Origin: an uncultured delta proteobacterium
GTDB taxonomy: Bacteria > Myxococcota_A > Polyangia > Polyangiales > Ga0077539
DNA: 32,015 nucleotides
Direction: 5' to 3'
Assembly (NCBI GenBank): GCA_903860995.1
Contig: CAIOSS010000681.1
Span: 1 to 32,015, forward strand
The notes below the pieces were generated by a model, which made no database searches, was not told where the DNA came from, and saw nothing but the letters and a program-made list of their open reading frames with translations. Positions 23,201-30,624 of this stretch are shown here, one piece after another. The first letter of the stretch is position 1. Each line of letters starts with the position of its first letter. Both the position numbers and the translations under genes were made by a program.

Positions 23201-24883
23201 AACATCGCCCTCTACGGTCCATGTCGGCGTCGTGGCGAGACCCGTGGCGCTCCCGAGATAGACCTCGGCCCGCCCCCGCTCTCCATTGGAGTCCGGCGCG
23301 CCCACGATCAGGTCGCCGAAGCCGTCACCGTTGGTGTCTCCCGCGCTCGCCACCCACGAGCCGAATTTGTCTCGCAGCCCAGCGCTCGTCAGCGTTGTGG
23401 TCGGCGTCGCAGCGAGGCCCCCGGAGCCTCCGAGATACACTTGCACGACGCCGCGATCGTAGGCGTACTCCTCGGCCCCGATGGCAAGATCGCCGTACCC
23501 GTCACCGTTGACGTCGAGCGTCGCCCCGTTGCTGCTATCGACCGCGAGGGAGGTTCGGGCCCCGACACGGAAGTTCCACACGGGGGAGTAGCGCGTGCCG
23601 ACGCGCCCGGAGGCGGTACGCCCCGCGAGGCGCCAGAAGTGAATTCCGGTCGTGAGCGGCGCGGGAACCGTCGAGCTCCCCGATGTCACCGAGAGCGTCT
23701 GCTCCACCGACGCGCAGGCCCGGTCGGCGCAGATCTGCACCTGTGCGCCCGTCGTGAGGGATGCCAGCAGCCAGGTGAGGCGTGGGGCCTGCCGCGTGGT
23801 GGTCGCGGTCGAGAGCGGCGCGACGGGCCTCGGCGGAAGGATTCGCTCGCAGCCGTTGGCTTCGTTGCCGTCGAGGTTCTCGTAACCGGTGGGACAGGTC
23901 ACGGCAGGGCCGACACAAACCACGCCCATGCAGGTCTGACCGTCCCAACAGGCACGGTCGCAGGCGCCGCAGTTGAGGCGGTCGTTGTAGGCGTACAGTT
24001 CGCAGCCGTTGGCCGCGTCGCCGTCGCAATTGGCCCAGTAATTTAAGCATTGGCCGACGCCGCAACGGCCTCCGGAGCACCCGGCGGTGGCATGCGGAGG
24101 GACGGGGCACACGATGCCGCACGCGCCGCAGTTGGAGAGACCCGTGAGGAGGCTCACCTCGCAGCCGTTCCGATTGCTTTGGTCGCAGTCGGCCCAGTCG
24201 TCCTGGCAGCCCGTCCATATGCAGTCATAGAAACATGACAGCCCCCAATCCACGTGGCTGCGGTCCGTGCAGATTGCGTCGCAGTAGTGGCTCCGCGTGC
24301 CGCAGTCGACGCCGGGGGTTTCGCAGGAGACGCAGGCGCCTGCGAGGCATCCCTGAGCCGCGGGGCACACGTTGCCGCAGGCGCCGCAGTGCGAGGCGCT
24401 CCTGGCCGTGTCGATGCATCGCCCGCCGCACGCCGCGAGAGGTGACGGACACGTCGCACGACAAGCGCCCGCGACGCAGAAGGGCTCGGTGGCACTGCAC
24501 GAGACGCCACATGCAGCGCAGTTCGCGGGGTCGCCGGTGAGGTCGACGCAGGTTCCGCCGCAGAGCGTACGGTCGCTCGGGCACGCGCAGGCTCCCGCGG
24601 AGCACGTCTGCGTGGCCGGGCACGCCGCCTCGCATGCGCCGCAGTGGAGCGCATCGCGCGTGAGGTCGGTGCAGACGCCCTCGCAGCGCACCTGACCGGG
24701 GCCACATGCGGCAGCCTCGGCCGAAAGGGCGTCGAAGGTGACATCCACAAGCACCGCGTCGTCGGGCGCAACGCCCTCGGCGGTGGCGTCCATCGGCGCG
24801 AGGCCCTCGCTGGCACAACCGAGGGCCAGAACGGCGGCGACGGTCAAGCGCCAGAGCGAGAAAGAAGATGCGGATCGTTGCAT
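20231..24883 (-). CDS. Giant lipoprotein with duplicated Cys-rich/sandwich/FG-GAP architecture
   Basis: 1550 residues. ATG 24883 follows a GAGG box; 'TVAAVLALGCASEG' gives lipobox ALGC. The architecture occurs twice. Residues ~45-345: Cys-rich modules of the type 'G-x-C-x-D-L-x(5)-HCGACG-x2-C' ('CVDLTGDPANCAACG'). About 350-450: beta-sandwich ending 'GIHFWRLAGRTASGRVGTRY'. About 455-830: seven-bladed FG-GAP propeller ('DVNGDGYGDLAIGA'). Then ~835-1040 Cys-rich again, ~1045-1140 sandwich ('GIHWWRLRGRTNTGRFSTGY'), and ~1148-1550 a second propeller of seven repeats. The calcium loops D-x-N-G-D-G-x-x-D are mostly intact. It is expected on the outer surface, for adhesion or recognition. Operator site C lies 102 bases upstream. 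The last ~130 codons use noticeably more AT than the rest. Confidence 0.93.
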   Translation of the reverse strand: MQRSASSFSLWRLTVAAVLALGCASEGLAPMDATAEGVAPDDAVLVDVTFDALSAEAAACGPGQVRCEGVCTDLTRDALHCGACEAACPATQTCSAGACACPSDRTLCGGTCVDLTGDPANCAACGVSCSATEPFCVAGACRATCPSPLAACGGRCIDTARSASHCGACGNVCPAAQGCLAGACVSCETPGVDCGTRSHYCDAICTDRSHVDWGLSCFYDCIWTGCQDDWADCDQSNRNGCEVSLLTGLSNCGACGIVCPVPPHATAGCSGGRCGVGQCLNYWANCDGDAANGCELYAYNDRLNCGACDRACWDGQTCMGVVCVGPAVTCPTGYENLDGNEANGCERILPPRPVAPLSTATTTRQAPRLTWLLASLTTGAQVQICADRACASVEQTLSVTSGSSTVPAPLTTGIHFWRLAGRTASGRVGTRYSPVWNFRVGARTSLAVDSSNGATLDVNGDGYGDLAIGAEEYAYDRGVVQVYLGGSGGLAATPTTTLTSAGLRDKFGSWVASAGDTNGDGFGDLIVGAPDSNGERGRAEVYLGSATGLATTPTWTVEGDVLSDTTMHYGQQVQGIGDANRDGYADVAVSGRGTTLSGTVRIYHGSATGLSTSPARTLNGTSSDTNDDNFGAGLAAGDVNGDGYADLSVGVPRNHAYGMVRIYLGGSAGISATVHRTLSFSTTEDFFGQTVAMADFNGDGYCDVAPSDRGETRTWYGSATGIPGSSPHDFYNGPQGFSAGDVNRDGFADLGGVRSNIVSIAPGRPSGTYLFSFQATTAEFRSGDALGDVNGDGYTDFVLFDQSTSAGTARRATVYRGAATPPNAEVLRSFAICRTGYADCDGDAANGCEVRLETHTQHCGACGNVCPASAHATAACRIGVCSGGTCSAGYANCDATGTNGCEVNLLTDRSNCGACGRVCPTDQSCTNGACAACTGSGMATCTGVCRDLVNDVNHCGGCGVVCPAGRVCQGGACAVSCSAAGTTGCAGTCRNLSLDPYNCGTCGNTCLADQVCTAGTCVNASTTCSSGYDYLDGNPANGCSQIPTPRAIRPLAMATVSSQTPLLRWAMPRGIDLARVQVCSTRTCGNVEWSQDAEGGTVTVGLTLTPGIHWWRLRGRTNTGRFSTGYSPAWWFRVGHRSAPVNTSGGTTLDVNGDGYSDVAVGAPGYAGGGRVTVYLGSASGISTTPSVTLHPPTGLSRFGSSVASAGDVNGDGYGDLAVLATSQTLIYLGRSGTLPASPATTITTGDSVASAGDVNGDGYADIIVGRSAAQVANIYVGSATGLPNTAGYRLSQDYLGFGLSVAGAGDVNGDGFDDILIGTYLDDCGTGRGNSGRVVLYLGSMTGLQFSPNRYCGASDFFGYSVAGAGDVNGDGYADVLMSAYATIGYNIPYFSLYLGGTSGLLSYPQSMIDQGGTSLYEHGSFVAGAGDLDADGYADIVVGTKDTRTFSAPEWIRTGGRVNIYRGMPSGISETAWWTHEVSEQDVDYGASVGGVGDVNGDNYADILVGAPGRSRAYLYMSSPTGFPTSSVSATLGSGSAVSDEFGAAVVR
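20380..23530 (-). repeat. Fourteen FG-GAP coding repeats (two blocks of seven)
   Basis: A DNA motif close to CCGTCGCCGTTGACGTCGCC (plus-strand view) recurs roughly every 140-200 bases at about 20385, 20583, 20765, 20950, 21110, 21245, 21420 and again 22505, 22644, 22785, 22960, 23137, 23320, 23500. It encodes G-D-V-N-G-D-G-Y-x-D. These are protein repeats, not an intergenic array. Confidence 0.85.
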
Positions 24884-24985
24884 GAGCACCTCGGTGAGGC
24901 CCTGGTTGCGGTCCGCGGCAAAACCCTGTTGGGGTGCCGCGCCACGGAGAGGCTGAGCGAGGTAAGCCAGCGCCGTCGCCGACGG

Positions 24986-25006
24986 CAATGTCGCGCCGAT
25001 ATCACC
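24986..25006 (-). promoter_or_regulatory. Direct-repeat operator, site C
   Basis: Read on the minus strand: GGTGATATCG...GACATTG, 102 bases upstream of the giant lipoprotein start (24883) and pointing toward it. The second half-repeat is GCGCGACATT, slightly diverged. It lies between the stop of the transglutaminase-like gene (25019) and the giant gene, giving the latter its own promoter. Confidence 0.65.
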
Positions 25007-25018
25007 GGCGCGGTGCCA

Positions 25019-26983
25019 TCACGGCGCGGGTGCCACGCCCGCCTGGCGGGCAGCGCGCACGTCCACAGTGTTGAAGTACTCCGCCGTCAGCGGGATCGAC
25101 GCGAGCTGCTGGCGGCCGGCGTTGAAGGCGACCTCGAAGGGCTGCGACTCGAGCAGCGTGGTTTCGAGAGGCCAGAGCACCGCGGCGCCCGCGCTCGCGG
25201 GGCGAGAGCGCAGCGCGACGAGGGCGTGGGTGTTGGTGTAGACGAGCACGGGATCGAGGCCGAGGCGCTCGAGGAGGCTCGCGAAGAGAAACGCGCCCTC
25301 GATGCAGTTGCCGGTGCGGGTGGCGAGCACCTCCGCGGGCGTGCGGAGGTGTTGCGCGCCGGCGTAGAAGCTGGCCGAGATGTCGGTGTAGGTGATGCCC
25401 CGTGTGCGAAGGGCGTCGTACACGGCGCGCAGGGCGTCTTCGGCGACGTCTTCACGCGAGTTCGAGCGCGTCCAGGCGACACGTACAGCGGCGGAACCGG
25501 GCGCGTTGAGCACGAGCACGTACCAGCCGCCGCTCGTCGAGGTGAAGCTCTGCGTCGCGCCCTGCTCGCTCGCGGGCCACGCCTGCGCGGCGACGCCCGA
25601 GCGATCGCTCTGCCATGCCGCGTAGGCGCTCGCCCGAAAGAGCGCCACGTCCACGGAGCGTGCGCCGTCGATCGCCCCGACCTCGAGCGCCAGCGTTTCG
25701 CCGGGCTCGAGATAGACGTTTTCGTAGGCGTAGCTCCCCGGCGCAATGGCATGGCTTCGGGGGCGGCGCGGCCGCTCGTAGCCGTGCAGTGCGCCGGGCC
25801 ACGCACTTCTCGCTTCGACAGCGGCCTGGAGGGAGACCACCGAGGGGTCGTCGGGGCGCACGAAGACCGCGCTGAGCGCGTCCATCGCCGGCTGCGAGAC
25901 ATGGTCGCTCGGGGGCCCCCACACGATGTCGCCCGCGGGCAGCAGGTCGAGCGCGAGGTAATCGCTGAGCGTAAACCCCGCGCCGATCATCTCGACGCTG
26001 TAGGTCACCTGCCCGCGCGTCGCCTCGGTGAGCGCCCGGACACGCGCGGCGGAGAAGGTCGGGCTCACGCACGCGCGGGTGGTTCCCGTGGCGGGCACGG
26101 CGACGCTACGCACGGCCGCCGCGTCGGTGTACCCTGGCACATCGACGGTGATGCGGGCAGTGTGGGGCGCGCCGTCGAGGCTCGCGAGGGTGAAGCACGC
26201 GACCTCCATCTCGATCGGGTGTCGCACGGTGGCGCTGCCGATGAGGTGCGAGAGGTACAACGGGAGCGAGCGCGAGCCGAGCGCGGGCGGACGCACGACA
26301 GGGTGCGTCACGCTGACGTTGAAGGGGAGGGCGGCGCTCAGGCAGTTGCGACGGAAGCACATGCTCCCGGAAGGGCAGGCGCGGCCGCAGGCCCCGCAGT
26401 GGGCGGGGTCCGACGCGGTGAGCACGCAGGCCCCGCCGCACGACGTCTGCGGGGCTTCGCAGCTCGGCGCACAGCGCCCCGTGAGGCACGTTTCACCCGC
26501 GGCGCAGGCCCGGCCACACGCGCCGCAGTGGGCCTGATCGCTCGTGGTGTCGACGCAGCGGTCCGCGCAGAACACCCGCGCCTCTGTGCAGCCGCCGCCG
26601 CACGAGCCGTCGTTGCACCACTGTCCCGCGCCGCACGCGCGACCGCAGGCCCCGCAGTGCGCGGGGTCGCTCTGGAGGTTCACGCAGCGACCGCAGTGGG
26701 TGAGCCCTTCGGCGCAGTGGGCGTCGGCGATCTCGCCCAGCACGGCAGGGCTGCCGTCGGACGGTACCGAGGCGTCGAGGCTGCCGTCACACCGACACGC
26801 CAGGAGCGCCGTGCTCGTCGCGTTGCACACCTGCGTACCCACACGACCATTCGTGCATGTACACGGACGTTCGACATCGGCCGGGCAGGCCGAGGGCGCG
26901 GGGTCGGAGCATCCGAGGGTGGCGCAGAACCACAGCCCGAGCGCCAGGGAGGCGAGCCGAAAGGCGAAGGTGGCGGTTTTCAT
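25019..26983 (-). CDS. Cys-rich lipoprotein with transglutaminase-like domain, catalytic residues present
   Basis: 654 residues. 'LALGLWFCATLGCSDP' gives lipobox TLGC. A short module 'CTCTNGRVGTQVC...CRC' and four 'HCGxCG' Cys-rich modules (to ~215) follow, then beta-rich domains (~220-540), including a pre-peptidase-like fold ('GSYAYENVYLEPGETLALEV', 'GWYVLVLNAPGSAAVRVAW'). The C-terminal ~110 residues match transglutaminase-like proteins: 'RTGNCIEGAFLFASLLERLG' with Cys560, 'VYTNTHALVALRS' with His586, and 'LWPLETTLLESQPFEVAF' with Glu607 at the acidic position. It may be a cysteine peptidase or crosslinking enzyme at the cell surface. Its ATG overlaps the stop of the paralog upstream (ATGA), so the two are translationally coupled. 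Confidence 0.85.
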   Translation of the reverse strand: MKTATFAFRLASLALGLWFCATLGCSDPAPSACPADVERPCTCTNGRVGTQVCNATSTALLACRCDGSLDASVPSDGSPAVLGEIADAHCAEGLTHCGRCVNLQSDPAHCGACGRACGAGQWCNDGSCGGGCTEARVFCADRCVDTTSDQAHCGACGRACAAGETCLTGRCAPSCEAPQTSCGGACVLTASDPAHCGACGRACPSGSMCFRRNCLSAALPFNVSVTHPVVRPPALGSRSLPLYLSHLIGSATVRHPIEMEVACFTLASLDGAPHTARITVDVPGYTDAAAVRSVAVPATGTTRACVSPTFSAARVRALTEATRGQVTYSVEMIGAGFTLSDYLALDLLPAGDIVWGPPSDHVSQPAMDALSAVFVRPDDPSVVSLQAAVEARSAWPGALHGYERPRRPRSHAIAPGSYAYENVYLEPGETLALEVGAIDGARSVDVALFRASAYAAWQSDRSGVAAQAWPASEQGATQSFTSTSGGWYVLVLNAPGSAAVRVAWTRSNSREDVAEDALRAVYDALRTRGITYTDISASFYAGAQHLRTPAEVLATRTGNCIEGAFLFASLLERLGLDPVLVYTNTHALVALRSRPASAGAAVLWPLETTLLESQPFEVAFNAGRQQLASIPLTAEYFNTVDVRAARQAGVAPAP

Positions 26984-29076
26984 CGGGGTAGTGGGGCGAT
27001 GCCGTGCGCGCGCGCGGTCGCGATGTCCTGTGCGTGGAAGTAGGGTGCCCGGCTGCGGGCGTTGGCGACGGCACGAAGCCCGTCGTCGAACGCCGCGTCG
27101 AAGCCGCCGGGCCTGAGGTTCGAGAGGTCGAGGGCCCACACCAGGGGCTCCGAGGCCGCGCCCAGTACGAAGCGCGAACGCACGCCGAGGTAGACCTGTT
27201 CGTCGGTGTAGAGCAGCACGGGCTCCATGCCGACGAGTTCGACGAGGCTCGCGGCGAGCATCGCGACATCGACGGTAGAGCCGCTTCGCGTGCTGAGCAC
27301 CTCGACGCTGCGGCGCATCTGCGTGAGACCGTGGAAGGTCGCCGCGGTGACGGGCGTGACTGCGACACCCCGCGCGACGAGCGTGTCGTACACCGCGCGG
27401 AGGAGGTCTTCGACGACGTCTTCGCGGGTGTTGGAGCGCGACCAACGGACCTCGACAGGCGTCGCGGAGCCCGCCGAGGCTGTAAGCGCGAGCACGTACC
27501 ACCCGGGCGTCCCAGGACGGCGCGTGAGCGCGGCGCCGACCCCGACGCCCGACCAGCGCGCGCTCGCGGCGGCACCGTGGTCGGTGCGCCACGCACCGTA
27601 CTGCGCGGGTGTCAGGAGCGTGAGATCGACCGCGTCCCCGGTGGCCGACAGGATCTGGATGTCGAGCGCCTCTTCGCCCTCGAGGTAGAGGTTCTCGTAG
27701 GCATAGCCCTCGATGGGCACGGTGGCAGAGCGGGTCCAGGTGCCGCGATCGTAGGCCCGCAGGCCAAAGCCGCCGGGAAAGACGCTCAGCGCCTCGACGG
27801 TGCGAAACAGCCCCTCGATCGGTCGCGCGTGCGGCATGACCCAGACGGCGCTGAGTTCGTCCATCGCTTCGCGGCCCACCGCGGCGAAGGGAGGATCCCA
27901 GGTGAAGACATTGCCCGGCAGCAGCGTGGCGGACTGCACGGCGCGCGTCATGGCCGCGGCGGACCCCTGCGCGTCGCGCACGGAGGCCGCGAGCGTGATG
28001 GGCATCGGGGCCCGCAGTTGCGCGAGGTCGGCCACGGCGAAGACCGGGCTCATGCAGGGCGAGGCGTTGACCCGCGGGTTGAGAAAGAACGTGCGCTGCA
28101 CGGCGGCGGAGTACGGCGTCGCTTCGATGGCGAGGCCGACGGCGCGGGGCATCGAGGCCGCCGAGGCCGCGAGCGAGAAGCACACGGACGCGGGCACCAA
28201 GGCGCGGCTGGTGACCTCCGCGTCGCCGTACAGGTGGGCCAGAAACGTCGGAAAATACGGCGAACCACCGGGGTTTGGCAGCAGTCCCGAGCCGAACCGC
28301 ATACTCGCCGCGAAGGGCAGCGCGGCCGCGACGCAGGCGCCGCCCACGCAGTCTTGCCCCGCCGCGCAGGCGTTGTCGCAGCGCCCGCAGTGCCCGAGCG
28401 TTCCGCTCACATCGATGCACGCCGCGGCCGACGCGCACCATGACTGCCCCGGAGCACAGCCGGGCACGCACGCTCCGCCCGCGCAGGTGAGCCCTGCGCC
28501 GCAGTGCTCGCCGCAGATGCCGCAGTGGGCGATGTCCGTAGCCGGATCGACGCAGTGGTTGTCGCAGACGGTGCGCGGCGCGACGCAGCCCCGCGCACAC
28601 GCGCCATCGAGACAGTAGTCTCCCTCGCTGCACGCATGGCCGCAGGCGCCGCAGTGGAGCGGGTCGGCGGTCACATCAACGCACCGACCGCAGTGGGTGC
28701 GCCCCGAGGCGCACGAGGTCGCGGTCGCCGTGCGGGCGTCGCGGGGCGGCGCATCGAGGATGGCCATGCTCGCATCGGCGACGCGCGCATCGCCGTCAGC
28801 AACGGTCGCGTCGGAGCGGCCCCCGCCGTCGCCGGTGCTCGCGTCGGAGATCGATGCGTCCTCCGCGGTGCGGGGCTTACACGTGCACGGGCCGAGGCCA
28901 TCGCCCGAGGGCGCGCAGACCGAAGCCCCCACGGCCCCGCCATCGCAATGGCAAGCCGTCGATTCTCCCGGGATGCACACCCTTTCCCCGTTGCACGCCG
29001 AGCCGCAGATGCTGGATGTCAATACAACAATAACAGCCGCCCAAAAACGTCGCGCCACCTGCGAATGCACGTCCAT
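26980..29076 (-). CDS. Paralogous lipoprotein with degenerate transglutaminase-like domain
   Basis: 698 residues, first gene of a two-gene operon. ATG 29076 follows AGGAAG. The signal peptide runs to Cys24 or Cys28 ('SSICGSACNGE'). Then 'CHCDGGAVGASVC...PCTC', a linker, four Cys-rich modules, beta-rich regions and 'YAYENLYLEGEEALDI', and a C-terminal domain colinear with the downstream paralog. At the catalytic positions it has 'TRSGSTVDVAML' (Thr601 for Cys), 'YTDEQVYLGVRS' (Gln627 for His) and 'WALDLSNL' (Asp for Glu). The fold is retained but the nucleophile and base are lost, so it is probably a pseudoenzyme, perhaps a partner of its active sibling. Operator site B lies 107 bases upstream. 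Confidence 0.85.
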   Translation of the reverse strand: MDVHSQVARRFWAAVIVVLTSSICGSACNGERVCIPGESTACHCDGGAVGASVCAPSGDGLGPCTCKPRTAEDASISDASTGDGGGRSDATVADGDARVADASMAILDAPPRDARTATATSCASGRTHCGRCVDVTADPLHCGACGHACSEGDYCLDGACARGCVAPRTVCDNHCVDPATDIAHCGICGEHCGAGLTCAGGACVPGCAPGQSWCASAAACIDVSGTLGHCGRCDNACAAGQDCVGGACVAAALPFAASMRFGSGLLPNPGGSPYFPTFLAHLYGDAEVTSRALVPASVCFSLAASAASMPRAVGLAIEATPYSAAVQRTFFLNPRVNASPCMSPVFAVADLAQLRAPMPITLAASVRDAQGSAAAMTRAVQSATLLPGNVFTWDPPFAAVGREAMDELSAVWVMPHARPIEGLFRTVEALSVFPGGFGLRAYDRGTWTRSATVPIEGYAYENLYLEGEEALDIQILSATGDAVDLTLLTPAQYGAWRTDHGAAASARWSGVGVGAALTRRPGTPGWYVLALTASAGSATPVEVRWSRSNTREDVVEDLLRAVYDTLVARGVAVTPVTAATFHGLTQMRRSVEVLSTRSGSTVDVAMLAASLVELVGMEPVLLYTDEQVYLGVRSRFVLGAASEPLVWALDLSNLRPGGFDAAFDDGLRAVANARSRAPYFHAQDIATARAHGIAPLPR

Positions 29077-29183
29077 GTCTTCCTATCTGGGCTGACACAT
29101 CGATGCGGCCTCGAGGTCGCTCCGCCGTGGCGCAACCGTCGATGGAGCGCCCGTCGATTCAACGCGAGCCGTGGCGCGTGGCG

Positions 29184-29204
29184 CAATGTCACCCCGATAT
29201 CACC
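29184..29204 (-). promoter_or_regulatory. Direct-repeat operator, site B
   Basis: Read on the minus strand: GGTGATATCG...GACATTG, 107 bases upstream of the paralog operon start (29076) and pointing toward it; the plus-strand kinase gene starts 60 bases away on the other side. GGGTGATAT and GGGTGACAT form a clean 11-base-period direct repeat. It could control both divergent operons. Confidence 0.67.
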
Positions 29205-29264
29205 CGCTCCCCTTCGACGAGCGGACGCGTGAAGGCTACGTTCCTAACGTGGAGGTGGTTTAGG

Positions 29265-30623
29265 ATGCCGCGCGTGGTGGAGCGCTGCGCCGACGACGTG
29301 TTTCAACTCTCGGGTCATCTGCTCGAGGGGCGGTACGCGGTGCATGGAGTCGTCGCCCGCGGCGGTTCGGGCGTTGTCTACAAAGCCACGCGCCTCGACC
29401 TTGGGGTGCCCGTGGCGCTCAAGGTGCTGCACATTCCGCCGCGGCTTCGGGGCGCTTCCGAGGATGCGCTCGTTGAGCGCTTTCGCGTCGAGGCGCGCAT
29501 CCTCGCGGGGCTGCGTCACCATGCCATCGTGCGGGTATACGAGCTCGGCGCGCTCGCCCACGCAGTGGCCCCCAACGGGGGCGTGTGGATGGCCCTCGAG
29601 TGGCTCGACGGCGTCACCCTCGACCGCGATCTCGCCGCTCGCGATGGCCTCGGGCGCTCGCCGCGCGCAGTGTTGGCGCTCCTCGCGCCGGTCTTCGATG
29701 CACTCGCATGCGTGCATGCGCAAGGCATCGCGCACCGCGATGTCAAGCCCGCCAACCTGATGCTCGCGGCCACAGCGCGCGGTGACATCGATCTGCGCGT
29801 GCTCGATTTTGGCATCGCAAAAGTGATGCTCCCCGATGAGTGCGCGGGCACGGGAGTCACCGACACCCGGAGCGATCACGCATCGTTCTCGCTGAGCTAT
29901 TCCGCACCCGAGCAGGTGGCACGCGCGCGGACGGGCCCATGGACCGACGTCCACGCACTCGGCCTGCTCGTGATCGAACTGCTGCTGGGCACCCGCGCCT
30001 ACGCGAGCACGGACAGTTTTTCTCTCTACGGCGAGGTCATGTCTCCCGCGCGCCCCACGACGGCCCGCGGCGGCCGCGATCTGGGCCCGTGGGAGCCGGT
30101 GCTCCGCAAGGCGCTGGCGCTGCAACCAGGCGATCGGTACGCCGCGGCGGGCGCGATGCACGAGGCCCTCGCCGCCACCGTAGACGAAGCCGAGGCGCGC
30201 TGGGCGCGTCGCCTGACGCTCGACGCCGCCCCGCACGGCGGTACGACAGAGGGTTTCGAGGCTCGACGCCGCGGTCCCAGCGCTCGCATCGTCGCGGCGC
30301 TCGCCATCGTGGCGCTCGTGCCGATGGGCTGGCGCGTGCCTCGCGCCCCAGAAAGGCTCGCGACGCCCCGCGTGAGCGTCGCGCCATCCAACGCATACGC
30401 AGCGGTCGCCGATGGGCAAGGCCCCGTGGAGCCCGCCGCTCCAGCGGCTCACGGCCTCGCGACGGGCGGGGCATCCATGGAGCGTGCGGGTGTCGTCCGG
30501 CCCTCGGCGTCGCGTGCTGCGCGTCCCAGAGGCCGACGCACCGCACCCTCGCGCGGGGCGACGACGACGCCGCGGAGCACACCCTCCGTCGAAGTCGTTG
30601 AGCCGGATATCGAGATCGACTGA
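29265..30623 (+). CDS. Membrane-anchored Ser/Thr protein kinase
   Basis: A 452-residue Hanks-type kinase. ATG 29265 is preceded by GGAGG with 9-base spacing; the longer track start is unsupported. The kinase domain (~24-300) has 'VARGGSGVVYKA', Lys53 in 'VALKVLH', 'AHRDVKPANLML' (Asp159, Asn164), 'LDFGIAKVM' (Asp181) and 'SYSAPEQ'; all catalytic residues are present. One membrane segment follows ('RIVAALAIVALVPMGW', ~343-358), then an Ala/Pro/Arg-rich tail of ~95 residues, presumably outside the cytoplasm and a possible signal sensor. The stop is one base before the next ATG, so the two genes form an operon. The FHA regulator at 16211 is an obvious candidate substrate or reader, though this is inferred only from co-location. 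Confidence 0.92.
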   Translation: MPRVVERCADDVFQLSGHLLEGRYAVHGVVARGGSGVVYKATRLDLGVPVALKVLHIPPRLRGASEDALVERFRVEARILAGLRHHAIVRVYELGALAHAVAPNGGVWMALEWLDGVTLDRDLAARDGLGRSPRAVLALLAPVFDALACVHAQGIAHRDVKPANLMLAATARGDIDLRVLDFGIAKVMLPDECAGTGVTDTRSDHASFSLSYSAPEQVARARTGPWTDVHALGLLVIELLLGTRAYASTDSFSLYGEVMSPARPTTARGGRDLGPWEPVLRKALALQPGDRYAAAGAMHEALAATVDEAEARWARRLTLDAAPHGGTTEGFEARRRGPSARIVAALAIVALVPMGWRVPRAPERLATPRVSVAPSNAYAAVADGQGPVEPAAPAAHGLATGGASMERAGVVRPSASRAARPRGRRTAPSRGATTTPRSTPSVEVVEPDIEID

Positions 30624-30624
30624 G

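Noticed and set aside
20380-23530. Regularly spaced repeats resembling a CRISPR array
   Set aside because: The repeats encode FG-GAP calcium loops in one continuous reading frame; spacing varies and spacers are coding.
24644-27043. 799-residue plus-strand ORF
   Set aside because: Shadow of the Cys-rich and transglutaminase-like genes; low-complexity Arg/Gly/Ala composition without domains.
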